Assembly (NCBI RefSeq): GCF_016545825.1
Contig: NC_052621.1
Span: 4,550,199-4,614,198, forward strand
Source: Eucalyptus grandis
Lineage: Eukaryota > Streptophyta > Magnoliopsida > Myrtales > Myrtaceae
Direction of reading: 5' to 3'
Length of the DNA stretch: 64,000 nt
In this document: one piece after another, positions 29,690 through 41,899 of the stretch
Layout: each line of letters begins with the position of its first letter
Position numbering within the stretch: position 1 is the stretch's first letter
Notes under the pieces: generated by a model
Told to the model about the DNA's origin: nothing
Seen by the model: the letters and a program-made list of their open reading frames with translations, nothing else
Database searches by the model: none
Made by a program: the position numbers and the translations under genes

Positions 29690-32600
29690 CTCAAGACCAT
29701 ATGATCATTACCTATTGGCTTTGCAAAGAAGGGGTCGAGTCGAGCCCGGCCTAGCGCGATCATGCCCCCAACCCGACACAATAATAAAAGGGCATGGCCA
29801 ACATTAGGCTTGAGCTACTACACAAATGGGGCGAGATGCCATAGAAACCCCTCAAAACAATTACCAAAATAGTCACAAACGTATTGTATTTATACTAATT
29901 TAATTCTAATTTTTTGTAATTGTATCATTTTCAATCTATTTGGCCAATTTTGGCTGGCCAAGAACAACCGTTTGGTTGACAATAACATTTAACAAATTTT
30001 AATAATATTTTATTAATTTTTTTCTTCTTTTTTTTTTTCCTTTTTCCTTCTTTGCCTTTCCTCCTCATATAGTGGCCAAGCAAGGGTTGTGAGAAAAGGT
30101 CACAACCCTCGCTTGGCCTTGCCCAAATCTAAGCATAGGCAAAGATGGCCTCCTTACAACCAAGTAGGCCATGGCAAGGGCTTTGCAACCCTTACCCAGT
30201 GGTCGATAACTCTCTCTAGAGCCATTGGCACTATGAGGGAAAAAAAGGAAAATTAATTTAAAAAGAAATGTGAAAATAAAATAAAATATTTTTAAAAAAT
30301 CAAAATTAACGTCAGTTAAATGACTAGCCCACTTCAAAGATCAATCAATCAAAATTGGTCGGATGGACTAAAATAATATTTATAAAAGGTTTAAAACTAA
30401 ATTGATTATATGATCGATCGGTAAAATTATGATATTAGGACTTTTTCAGTAGCCCTCTCAAAACCTCTCCACTAGATTGGGCCAAACTGCACATTAATTG
30501 GGCTTGACTGGATGATCAATTGGGGCTGTATTGATTTCCTTGGCATTAGCTCATTTGGAGCGCACGTGCCCACGGCACAGCGAAGTTGGGCTTCGGGTTT
30601 TGATAAAAATGGAAAATTGAACATGTATAATACTTTCCGACCCAACAAAGAAAAAACAAGTACGTTAAATTCCACGTCTCTAGGGAGATTAGCGTGTGGT
30701 TATGTGACGCAACTTGATTACAAGACCTTATTGACCGTGCGACATAAATCAAATTAATTTCTTCATTGATGAAGAAATCAACGAGGACCGCCAAAAAGAA
30801 TATTAATTGGAAATGTGTCCATGTCAATCATAGTCATGCCCAACCATTTTAATTTGAAAATAGATTCATATTATTTTAAGTGACACGCTATCTTTAAGCT
30901 ATTCAAACTTTTCTTATTTTGCCTAGATGGTCAATTATTCAACTCCATACTTTGTGAAATTATCTTAAGAATCTTCTATTCTTGTGGAACCATGGTCTTG
31001 GAACTATTATTTAATACAAATCATACTATCACCCGCTGTATATACTTAAATCACCATACTTTCAAGTTTTGACATAAATTTCAAGTATATGAATATTTGA
31101 ATTCTAAAAGGTTTATCCTCTTATAGTTATTTATATTTATATTTATATATATAAGTTAAAATGGAGAATATACACATAAGTCCGATCTCGTGGATAGCGC
31201 AAGCTAGTGGTCTTAATTTTTTTGATAAAGGCTATCACATATTGGTGAGAACAAAAAAACAAAGAATGTCACATCTCTTATTTTTGTTATGTTGATAGCT
31301 TAGGTCCATTTACCACTCAAGTCCACTTGATCATTACTTGTTAGCTCCGCAAAGAGGGGTCGAATCGGTGCCCGGCCTAGCACGATCGTGCTCCCAACCC
31401 AACATGATAATAAAAGGGCATGGTCAGCATGAAGCTGGCAATGCTAAGGCTCGAGCCGCTACACAAATGGGACAAAATGCCATAGAAACCTCTCAAGAGA
31501 ATTATCAAAATAGTTATAAACTCACTGTAATTATGCCAATTTAATGCTAAACTTTTTGTAATTATATCAATTCAATACATCCAATCAATTTTGATTGATT
31601 AATACCAACTGTTTAGTCACCAATGACATGAACAAATTTTAATACTATTTTATTAATTTTTTTCTTTTTTTTTTCTTCCTTCTTTGCTTTTCCTCCCCGT
31701 AGTGGCTGCTAGGCAAGGGTCGTAAGAAAGGGTCACGGCCCTTGCCCATTGATTGATAAGTCTTGCCGAAGCCATTGACACTGTGGGGAAAAAAAGGAAA
31801 AGAAGTAAGAAAAGAAAAAATAATTCAAAAAATTCAAAAATAAATAAAATATTATTAAAACTATCAATGTCAACGTCAATCTGATGACTTGCACCGGCCG
31901 GCGTCCACTTTGGCGTCAGGTAGCCAAAATTGGTTGAATTGATTGAATTTGAATAATTACAAATAAGTCTTAAGGGGACCTTTTTATTTAAAAAATTAAA
32001 AAAAAATTGTGACATGGTAAAGTCACCACAAAAGTGAGCCTTCATGTAAAAGTGAAAAAGCGGATAAGTTGATATAAGGGTATTGACGAAGTCAAGCTCG
32101 TTTCAATTCTAGCAACAAGTCTAAAATTTCGAGGAAACTCGGTCATAGGAATATCTAATTTAAAGTAACATTTGAGATCATTAAAAGTGATTTTGCGTAT
32201 CTAATGAAAAGATGAGTGAACGGGGATGAAAATAGTCTCATACTTTAAATTAAGGAAAATTACCACAAAAATTCATAAATTATTTTAATCGTAACACAAA
32301 TGACTTTTTTTTTTTTTTATCACCGAGACCACTTTGTTTATTGCAAATTAATTTCTTCATTGACGAAGAAAACAACAAGGACAACCAAAAAGATTATTAA
32401 TAATTTTCAATTGGAAACACGTCTATGTCAATCATAATCATACCCAAACCTTTTTAGTTTGAAAACGGATTCATATTATTTTAAGTGACACGCTATCTTT
32501 AAACTAGTCAGACTTTTCTTATTTTGTCAAGATGGTCAAATATTCTATCCCACACTCCATAAAATTACCTCAAGAATCCTATATTCTCGTAGAACCATGT

Positions 32601-33862
32601 TTGACAACTATTATTTTATACAATTCGTACTATTACGTACTGTATATACTTAAATGAACATATTTTCGAGTTTTGACATAAATTTCGAGTATATGAATAT
32701 TTGAATTCAAAAAGGTTTATCCTCTTATATTTATTTTTATAGTATATATTTATATAAGTTAAAATGAAGAATATACACATAAGTCCAATCTCGTGGAAAC
32801 CGCGAGTTAGTGCTCTTGTTTCAAATTAAGGTAGAGCTGTTTTCACTCATCGAATGAAGTGGTGGACCGGCTTTCCTTCTTTTTAAAATTTTTTCTATTT
32901 CTATATACAATCTTATTGCTATAATAAAGGCCATCACATATTCATGAGAACAAAAACAAAGAGTGTCACATCCCTTATTTTTGGTATGTTGGTATTACCT
33001 TGAATACTATAATAACCACATTTTCCATCCTTTTTCTTTTAAATTTTACCTTCGTACACTTCAGTTTTGTTGAAAAGAGAAATTTCCAAGAATATGATTG
33101 TTGTTGATCAAATTCGTGGATTAATTATCAAATACAACCTAGAAATTTTGAAAAAGCTACTTTTGACACAATCAAGTGTTTGTAAACTTTTATTTTTGTT
33201 ATGCATATTACTATGAATTTTTTTGTTATCGGTGTCTTTTACATGCCAAGGAAACAAACTAAACCCTATGATATATGCCAAAAAAGCACAATTCCATTTC
33301 TCCTCAGTAAATCTAAAACATAAAACTTAATTAAAATAAACATTCTATAAAAGTGAGAGAATACTTTAAGGTAATGACAATTAAATATCATTCTTTTAAG
33401 ATTGACAAAATATCATATCTTAATTTGCAAATCATTTTCTCACCAAATACTTAGTGTCTCATCAATCATAGAAAAAAAAGACTCACCAATGTTTTGATAT
33501 AATAAGCAAGGAGACTTTTTAATTTTTTTTTTAAAGACTAATCAAACCACAAAGTGAGCCTTTGTGTAAGTGATGAAAAGCGGATAAGTTGATATCAGAG
33601 TCAAGCTCGTTTGTTATTTCCAAATGGCTGGCAATAAGTTCAACGTTTTGAGGAAACTCGATGATTAGAATATCTAATTAAAAGAAACGTATGAGATCAT
33701 TAAAGGTGATTTGGTGTATCTAATGAGGAATGATTGAATCTAGTCCTACCAGGATGAAACCTTTTAAATAAGAGAAAATACCACAGAAAGTCATACATTA
33801 TTTTAATCGTAACATTAATACCTTGAATTTTTTTTTTTACCAAAACCACTTTGTTTATAACA
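29690..33862. repeat. diverged tandem array of non-coding blocks
   Basis: Several blocks recur in the same orientation about 1.5-1.7 kb apart: 29690-30400 with 31311-31970; 30752-31200 with 32345-32820; 31220-31300 with 32918-33000; 32010-32245 with 33540-33765; and 32262-32345 with 33772-33862. The first pair contains family-1 MITE ends (about 29,851-30,460 and 31,490-31,965). The second pair carries the conserved words gtgacacgctatcttta and tgaatatttgaattc. There are thus two full units and part of a third, with insertions between them. There is no coding capacity. Confidence 0.8.
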
Positions 33863-34222
33863 AAACGTTACTTCAATCATTGCGGCATCAATAATTTAGT
33901 TCACGGCTTCAAGCCGTTCCGGGAGCTCAGAGGGTGGACATTCTTCTCCATTAAGCAATCGAAAATCTTAAAATCATATTAATTTTTTTTTTCCAGGTGG
34001 TTACGCCTAAAAGCAGAGGAAAAGAGAATAATAATCAAATGCTACAATTCCAATTACTTTAATCGGAATATAACGAAGACAGCTCGGCACGCCGTAAATA
34101 TACAAAATGTCAACAAACCCCCGCCGCCGCCGCCGCCCCCACCCCAACCACCACCGGCGGCCGCCTCGCGACGCCGCCGTCCGGCGACGACGGCGGCCGA
34201 TGCAGACACGAAACACGCCTCT
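33863..34222. other. SAP 3' flank
   Basis: Likely 3' untranslated region of the gene to the right, with a (CCG)n tract at 34,116-34,140. Confidence 0.4.
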
Positions 34223-34690
34223 TCATATCTTCTCGAGCTTCTCCGCCACCACGACCGGGTTGGCCCTCGCGATCTGCTCCCTCCCCATCGCCTTGAAGTC
34301 GAAGCCGCACGCGTGCTGCTCCGGGTACCTGTGGGACCCGCAGAACGTCACGCCGCACCGGCACTTGAACCCCGTGAGCCCCACGCGCCGCCTGCACGCG
34401 GCGCACCTGCCCCGCCCGGCCGGAGCGGCGGCCTCGCGCCCCTCCTCGGCCGGCGGCGAAGGGGCCGCGGACGGGGCCGTCGAGATCGCGGCCGGCTGCG
34501 GCGATGGCGCCGCGGCGGGGGCCAGGGACTGGTTGAGGGCGAGCTTGGCGTCGGAGGAGCGGTGCTCCTTGAGCTGGAGGTCGCGGTAGCATTTGGAGCA
34601 GAGGTTCTGGGTGGTGGGGCTGCCGAAGAAGCCGCAGTTGTTGGCGCAGAGCTGCTGGGCCTGGAGTCGGTGGTGCTCTTCCGCCATCAC
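34223..34690 (-). CDS. SAP: A20/AN1 zinc-finger stress-associated protein
   Basis: A single open frame of 155 aa without introns, as is usual for this family. The A20 finger has Cys15, Cys19, Cys31 and Cys34 (C-X3-C-X11-C-X2-C, core CANNCGFFGSPTTQNLCSKC). An Ala/Pro/Ser-rich linker spans about 55-93. The AN1 finger has Cys96, Cys99, Cys110, Cys112, Cys117, His120, His126 and Cys128, followed by the family end ARANPVVVAEKLEKI. Plant SAPs bind ubiquitin and can act as E3 ligases or redox sensors in responses to salt, cold, drought and pathogens; that role comes from the family. Either of the first two Met codons could initiate; the second gives the MAEEH start common in the family. The coding region is very GC-rich, unlike the flanking DNA. 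Which SAP number it corresponds to is not decided. Confidence 0.95.
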   Translation of the reverse strand: MMAEEHHRLQAQQLCANNCGFFGSPTTQNLCSKCYRDLQLKEHRSSDAKLALNQSLAPAAAPSPQPAAISTAPSAAPSPPAEEGREAAAPAGRGRCAACRRRVGLTGFKCRCGVTFCGSHRYPEQHACGFDFKAMGREQIARANPVVVAEKLEKI

Positions 34691-36060
34691 GGGAGGATCG
34701 TCGTCGTCGTCGAAAGCCGAGGATCTGCCGATCCGTTACCAAGGAACAGGGAGTCAAAAGAGAAAACGAAGAACGAAGAACGAAGAACGAAGCCCGCCCT
34801 TTCTCGAATCGCACGAACGGGTCTAGGTTTCGGGTCCGAGGAATCGACCGTGGCCGGATCGACGGAGGAAAAGCGGAAATAAATACGCGGGGCGAAGAGA
34901 AGGCAAAGAGGGGGAGGAGAACCTTCAAGGAAGGTCAGGGATCGCGTGAAGACGAAGATTCCGGACGCCTTCGACGCGAGCTCTCCACAATTTCTCTCTT
35001 CTTTCTTCGGTTCCTTTTTACCTTTTCTTGCCGAGTCTCTTTTGGGGGAGACGAGGAGGCGCGTTAAATATGGGTGGGGAGAGGGGAGAGAGGGAGTTGA
35101 TTGGCGGCCAATCAACCTCGGGATTTTTGATTACACGGGCAGCCGTCCAAGCCACGCCAAGTCGTCGTCGTCGTCGTCGTCGCACCGCCAATCTGGACCC
35201 TTTCTCCCCGTCCCCCGCCCGCGCCCGTGCGCATCATCGACCGCGTCTCGGCGTGTGCTCCCGCGGAACGGCGTCGTCGCGCCCGCACGAGTCGGTCCAA
35301 CGACGTGTTCTCGACGGCGCTATTTTTCGACCCCGTGAGCGCGTTTTGCACCGAAAGTAAAGATGTCCGTCCAAGTAGTATGGTAGCCCACGGTTTTGGT
35401 GGGCGGGAACCAATGAGAGGAGGGCATAATGGCCGGCGGGTCGGTCGGTCGAACGCGAGAAGATTTGGCTCGCTGGACCGGAAATTGGTAACTGAGGAAA
35501 GACTAATGAGACAAATGGTGGGCTGCTGTCAAATTAATGGGATCGATGAAAATGTTGAAATGTAGAATTGATGTCACCATCAAAATAATTTATGCTAATG
35601 TTGCTTCAAATAGGATCCGGAAGATCTCCATCACATTTATCTTTTATTCATACCTGTAAATTTCTAGTCATTTATAATGATGCCTAGAATTTTTACGAGA
35701 AACTCTTTTAATAAGTGGGTGGTGATCATTTGCTTAAAATTGTCGTCACTCAGGAGGTCCCCCGTAATACACCTTTTGGATTGCTGTGTTATTAAATTCT
35801 ATAAAAGCTTACTCTTCCAAAATGTTGTATTGTGAGAGGGTAATTAACACGTATTAGCCACCGATGCAAACAATCATATTTAGCGTAAACACAAATTACA
35901 TCACAAATTAGATCGATGATTGTGTTTAAAGATTGTTATTTAGCACATTATCGCATCAGCATAAGAAATCACTCCACGAGCAATGATTCAATTAGGACAC
36001 AGGTAACAAATGACTTCATTCCATCTAGGAAAATTTGAATTTTTCACTTGTAAATATGCC
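34691..36060. other. SAP 5' flank and spacer
   Basis: The leader and promoter of the SAP gene probably occupy the first few hundred bases. A (GTC)n run lies near 35,161-35,181. Long open frames here (such as 34,110-34,928 minus and 34,946-35,338 plus) are GC-rich shadow frames with no domain. The remainder is AT-rich. Confidence 0.5.
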
Positions 36061-36064
36061 TCCT

Positions 36065-36720
36065 TATAAACGAAAAAATTGTCAAAAAAAAGTTTTAAAT
36101 TTATTATACTTATACCAATTCAATTCTAAATATTTTCAAGTTTTATTAATTGAGTTCAATTTGTCCATATCAGGGAGATCAGGGCCGATGACGATCACAG
36201 ATTGATTTGACACTCTCATCAGGGCCGATGACGATTGCGACACTCTCAAACACTCTTGTTGTAACATGCACTCTCGATGACGATTGCAACACTCTCAAAC
36301 ACTCTCGTTGTGACATGCGAGACTCACGACATCCTTATCTCTCGTTGTGACATACGAGGACTCACGACATCCTTATCCTTATCTCTTCGGACTCAATGAG
36401 GGGATGCGGTCCCTCAATTGCGACAAGCAAGGACCTCCCAACCTCGGCTTGCGACCCCTTGCCCAGGGGTTGGGGATCATCGGCCGTCTGTGAGTGATCA
36501 GTGAAAATCACCGGCTCTTTGAAAAAAAAAGAAAAATGAAAAAAAGGAAAGAAAAATTCAAAATTAATAAAAAAAAAATTATTAGAATATTATTAAAAAA
36601 AAATTATTAGAATATTATTAAAAAAAAATTTCATCGACACTAATGATGATGATGTCAAATGAACGCATTAGATATCTTCAGATATTTTCAACCTCGGATG
36701 GACCGATTTAGCAAGAACAC
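36065..36720. mobile_element. family-1 MITE-like copy with internal minisatellites
   Basis: The left end (aaaaaattgtcaaaaaaaag, then tattatacttataccaattc) matches the terminal repeat at 3431 and elsewhere. The right end is poorly preserved (around gatggaccgatttagcaaga). Inside are nested tandem repeats at 36,175-36,400 and an AT-rich 27-bp repeat at about 36,565-36,635. Confidence 0.6.
36175..36400. repeat. nested minisatellite
   Basis: Variants of units such as gatgacgattgcaacactct, tctcgttgtgacatgcgaga and actcacgacatccttat recur two to three times each in interleaved order. Confidence 0.8.
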
Positions 36721-37307
36721 ATTAAATTTTCCCAACATAAACAGGTCATTTCCAGGCAATGTCTAGAATCGACTACGATGACCGCAACCAATTTTATCCA
36801 TGAAATTATCGTCCTTCTTCTTCTTCCTTCTCGTTTTAATTCGATTGTAGTGAAGACGGTTCTTGGCAGATCATCCCCATCTAGGGCGTAGCATTCGACT
36901 GCGACTGCTTCGCCTCGCAACGCAACCCAACGCCAGCGCAACGCCAGCGTAAGATCATCGGTTTACGATTCATGCACTCTCTTACACGGAGAGCAGTGTC
37001 CCATCACAGGAGCCATTGCACAATTCCAGCAAACTCCACCACAACAGAAGCCATCATATAATACCAACCATGACATAAAAGCCCAAGTTAAATCAGTTCC
37101 ATAACATCATGCTCGTTTGGTCAAAACAGTTTCAAGGTAGCTGGTGATTCTGTACATCAGACAAAAAGCCATCACCGCCACCCACCCTTTTTCCTGCAGC
37201 AGACGCTAAACACACCTAGAAAGAAAGAACCAAGACATAAAGGCGTAAAACTATGTACCGAACGTGCCATCACTTTGCTTGTCACTGCATTCTCCACTGC
37301 CCCTCCC
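36721..37307. other. PARP3 3' flank
   Basis: No gene is seen. It probably contains the 3' untranslated region of PARP3. Confidence 0.4.
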
Positions 37308-40300
37308 TCACTCCTCTTCGTCCATCACCGTTCCTTGCTCCTCGTACTTCACTCCCACCACGAACCTTATGCTCGTCTGCAGCGCAAACGCCACGTTTTA
37401 GGCACGGGGACGAACACAAGGGAGAGAAACCGGTAAAGGAGATCTGGGTTTTTACCTGTTTCGGATCGAAGACGGCGTACTCGTTGTACTCGAGGGGGCT
37501 GTCCTTGTGCTCCGAGGGGATCAGGCGACCGCACGGCACCTTGATGTCGTCCTTCCAAATGAAATGCTCCGATTCGTCTGTTTTCTTCCGCCCCAGTCCC
37601 TTCACTCCTGCCTTCTTTTCCTCTAAGGATTTCGTATCCTGTAGGATTATATGACAATTCAGTGCTGAGCCAGTGCTTAACACTGGCATGAATGATGCCA
37701 TTAGAACTAATTCAAATTCAGCACTCCCGACTTCGTGTACCTCCGGCGGATGTTTAACCTCCAGAACTTGATCTCCCAGAGAAGCGATTGCCAATATCAG
37801 GAAGCCCTCCGGCCTGTCGATAGCTGTAAAACCGTACCTTGCTGCTTCTGCAGCCGCATCAGAGCACACGATCGCCTTTCCAAACTGTAGGTGGTTAAAT
37901 ATGAGGATTCGGAAAACCGCCAAATGGCACAGGGAACAAATATGTGGAAAAAATCAAGAAGCGATGCGACTCACCATGTAACCAGGAACTGGCAGAGAGC
38001 AAACAGCGGGCAAAAAGCCCTTGTGCAGATGCCTCATCAAATTCGAGCTGCGAGTGCCTGTGGAAACGAAGCTTGAGCAGAGTTTTACATAAACAGATGG
38101 ATTTCAGCTAGTAGTGATTTCATAGTTCTCTTGAGAACCTCACCACACCACAAGAGAACCTTATTGGGCAACTCTTTTATTTCATCATAGGAAGGTGCTG
38201 CAGTTGACTCGACGGCATATATGTTCTCCACCGACACCCCATAGCTCTGAAAAGAACCAATAGCCAGAGGATTCAGAACTGCCAAGATATGAGGACTGCA
38301 CATTTACACATGGAAAGGCAAATTATGAACTCACTACTTCCCCAACTTTGACAGGCTCATAAGTTTTCTCCACGTAATTCACTATCATCTTGTAGTCATT
38401 GGACTCCTTTTCAAGTGGAAGAACTTTGCAGTTCAGCTCATTGTATCGGTCTGAAAGAGGGTCATCAACTGTAGCTCCTGTCATATCGCCTATAAGATGT
38501 GAGGCATCTATTATGTCACGGACAGTCTCAAATGCCGCTGCAGCCTGCAGGAGCAATGCAAATTCTCAGCCCTGTAACCGGTAGACTAGATTTTTGGGGA
38601 ACAGAAAGCCCTTACGTGATCGGCAACTTCTTGAAAATCTCGGAAAATAAAAGGCCTCGTTGAGTGCATCAAAGTGAACCATCTCTGGCTATAATCTGAC
38701 CACACAGCCTCAGCCTTTTGACCCGTCTCCTTCATGGTTTTTACTTTCTCTACAAACTCTAGTAGGACCTCCTCACCTAGTCAGCGGATCTCATTATTGG
38801 CCCCACTGCTTCTTAAGAAAAACAAGAGAAAAGATTCGGATTACAAGAGAAAAGATTCGGATTCTTACATCTTTGCAAGTGAATCTTTGACAGCATCCCC
38901 ATTGGTAGATCAGGGGAATCCAAGCCCATCTCCATTAGAGCATACCTATAATTAGAGCAATGTCATCGACACCATCAATAACAAGTCACAATTCTTATCG
39001 ATCACAGAGTCAGTACTTGTGAACGGTACCTATATATTTCCTGACTGCACAAGACTTTCATGAAGTTTGCCACCAGAGGCTCCAGCTTGCAATGCACTGC
39101 TGCAACTCCAAGCTGCCGAAGACCTAAGGCCCCATGTCTTGCATCAATACCATTGTCCTATTAAATGGAGAACACATCTTATCATAAATTGATTCGATTA
39201 AGCATAGCATTGTCTCTGAGACTATACAATTTCACTTGCCATGTCAACGGGACAGAATTTTAGCAATTTCTTCTGAAATTTCTTCTCTGTTTCCCAGGGC
39301 TCAAACTCATTCCCTGTTATTTCCTCAAACAGCTTCACAAACTCCTTCACTGCATTGTCGACATTCTCCCATGCTTCGAGCTGCTCCTCTGCATTTGGAT
39401 CATCTCCTACTCTTCCCCGCTTGTAGTACAGATGCAAGTTGTCATCAGGAACTGTGACGAGCTGCATTATGCAATAGCTACAACAAATATTATGAATTTC
39501 TTGTCAGTATGGACAGCCATAACGAAAAGAAGAAAATAGATAACAATTGAAGCCTGAAGAATATTTAGCATACTCGTTCAATCCTTCCCCCATATCACAA
39601 AGAGAAAAGGCACAATTATACAGTATTCCATCCCTCTCAAATATTTTCCCTCCTCGTTCTCTTAGCTTTGTGTCTTTGTAGACGGCCTGTTTCCCATACA
39701 GCTTCAGCTGCATCAGGAGAAGAAGGTTCAGGTCACACTTGATGTATACAAAATTGCCCCAGATAACACCATTTCAAGTGTCATAGCAAGTGAAAGACAG
39801 GGATCAGTCCATACTTCAGCTGAAATCGATTCAAGTGCCTCCTCACTCGGATCTTGCTTGTCCCAGGGTATTCCCCTGCCTTCTACAGCCAGATCACTCA
39901 TCACATCGTAAGCAGATAAAGGCTGCGCCTCTTGTTTCTCGATGCTGTCGAGCAACCAACCTTCATTCACCACAGGTATGCCTCTTTCCCTAATTATACA
40001 ATGTTTCAGTTAGTTATTTTCCCATAGTATGATGACCCTAACCCTAACAGAGACGAAGTGATAGGCTCAACCAGAAAAATCTAGAGATATTTTTATCAGT
40101 TAGGATTGCTACTACATTATATTTTTGGCTATAGCCACATAGTTTTCTTGATGTCTAACGTTAGAGCAGAAATCATAACCAGGAAGTTCCATCTACTCAC
40201 ACTGCTTCTGCAACTTTCGCTGAGCCACCACGCTCCCTCTCAGCAGGCGAAACAACTAGACAGGTCACGCCTACAAATATTAAAAAGACATATGACTATA

Positions 40301-41899
40301 TTCCTCACATAATTTCAGTGCTACTTTGTGATTACAAAATCATCAATACCAATGACAGAATTGGAGGCTTTTCCTCCGTGTCTCTCGATCTCCGTCTTCC
40401 AATATTGCTGCACCAATGTTCAGAGTGTCTAATTGCACCAACTTGTATATGGAAGACGATAAAAACTAACTCCAAGTCTTAAAGACTAAGATGCATACAT
40501 GAGTACGAGAAAGACGACCCGATAAAGATATCACCATCCCTCGTAGTGGCTTATCCACAATGCCTGGATCTGTACGAGGTCGACGGGTTGGATCCTGATA
40601 CTTCTTTAGCAACTGTGAGAATATGTAAGGAGAGAAGACGAGATAATCATAAGTCGCTACTCATTCTTAAACATAAAGAGAAACTAAAAATGATTCTTGC
40701 AAACTTGATGGAGCGGTACATCAGCAACGGGGGAATTAAGGACAGAATCTGGCAACTTGATAGGCTCCTCTCTCCTTGGAGGGTATTTGGTGCTGAATGT
40801 GCAAGACGCCCATTCACTATAAGCTCCCTTACACTTATACTTTGTACTGGTGAACTCGATAGTTCCATTGCAAATCGGGCATTTGTCCAATGGCCCATAA
40901 AACAGCAAGTCTTGGCTGCATCATCAACACAAAGATGTCCCAAATTTATCAAAAATGGGTTAATCGAACTACCATCAGAATTGTTTTCCAGATTGCTTCT
41001 CCAAAGCTAGATATATACTACATATACAATGTTTCAGTTTACCAAACCGACATGTCAATAAATCAGCGAATGTTTGAAGCATACAAACTCAATCAAATTA
41101 CAAATAGAACCGTTATGGTATCCCTAGGTTCAGTCTCACTAAACATATAGGACAGGCGACTATATCTTAAAATAACTTGTGTAGAACGCCGAGTACCATT
41201 TAGTGGTCACAACTCCCGGAGTACCAGAGGAGTCCTGGCCGTTTGCTTCCAGGATCTCTTGCATCAGGTCGACAGACAGATGTTCCTCCGTCGCTCTGCA
41301 CAATTCCTTGAATTCAGCATCGACTTTATCCGATGGTTTGCGGTCTGGATGCCCATTATTGTTCTCGGCCTTTGGTTTCTTGGGCGATTGCTCCGATTCC
41401 TGCAGCTTGTGCTGATCGGCTTTCTGCTTCCTCGTCATCATCTTGTCATCGTCCATCGGCGCATGCGCCTGAGACCTCGTCTCGTGCACCTTTGCCACAC
41501 TCAACTCACAATATATCAAACACAGAAAACTCTCCTCTCAGTTTCACATGTACAGGTTGGGCAGTTTCTAGTCATTTGATTTCCTTTCACTTGCTTGTTC
41601 CCCTTCTCATCGCTAACTTAAATTAAACAATTTCTCGCGTGACAAGGGATTCTATGCATAGAGTCCGAGAACAAAGTAATACATCTTAGAAACAATATAA
41701 ACTACACTAGCTTCCTTCTGATGTTTTCCCCTACATCTAGAACTAAACTTAACGGGCTCATAACCCCATCCATTTATGGATTATCAGTATCCAACACAGC
41801 CACCAAGAAAGGACTATTCCTTCCTAAATGATCCTTGTTGCATCAAGAACTGAGCACCAACTACAAGAACAAGTTTCGGGTCAGTGCACAAACCTTCAT
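37308..41899 (-). CDS. PARP3: poly(ADP-ribose) polymerase 3 (plant PARP3)
   Basis: Eighteen exons join in frame to 813 aa (Arabidopsis PARP3: 814, from memory): 41894-41899, 41197-41489, 40720-40915, 40499-40612, 40350-40407, 40201-40270, 39815-39989, 39574-39707, 39240-39477, 39030-39157, 38869-38945, 38616-38776, 38335-38544, 38144-38246, 37975-38057, 37741-37884, 37456-37638, 37308-37376. Exon 1 encodes only Met-Lys, giving the family start MKVHETRS. A Lys-rich nuclear-type N-terminus is followed by a PADR1-like zinc region (Cys112, 115, 128, 138), BRCT (about 185-275), WGR (about 305-425), the PARP regulatory domain and the catalytic domain. The H-Y-E triad reads Cys654 (LLWCG), Val688 (AIVCSD) and Glu783 (YNEYAVFD), as in other plant PARP3 proteins, so polymer synthesis is doubtful. 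The intron after exon 9 starts with GC (ATG|GCAAGT). PARP3 is known mainly from seeds. Confidence 0.95.

Noticed and set aside
34110..34928. A 272-codon minus-strand open frame across the SAP gene
   Set aside because: It lies in a GC-rich region in another frame of the true A20/AN1 gene, is full of Arg/Pro/Gly runs, and has no domain. It is a shadow frame.
36175..36400. Interspersed short repeats resembling a CRISPR array
   Set aside because: Units vary in length and sequence, spacers are not unique, and this is a plant nuclear genome; it is a minisatellite.
37308..41899. Initial thought that the minus-strand gene might be Ku70 or a canonical PARP1
   Set aside because: The PADR1-BRCT-WGR-catalytic order, the MKVHETRS start and the Cys-Val-Glu triad fit plant PARP3 instead.
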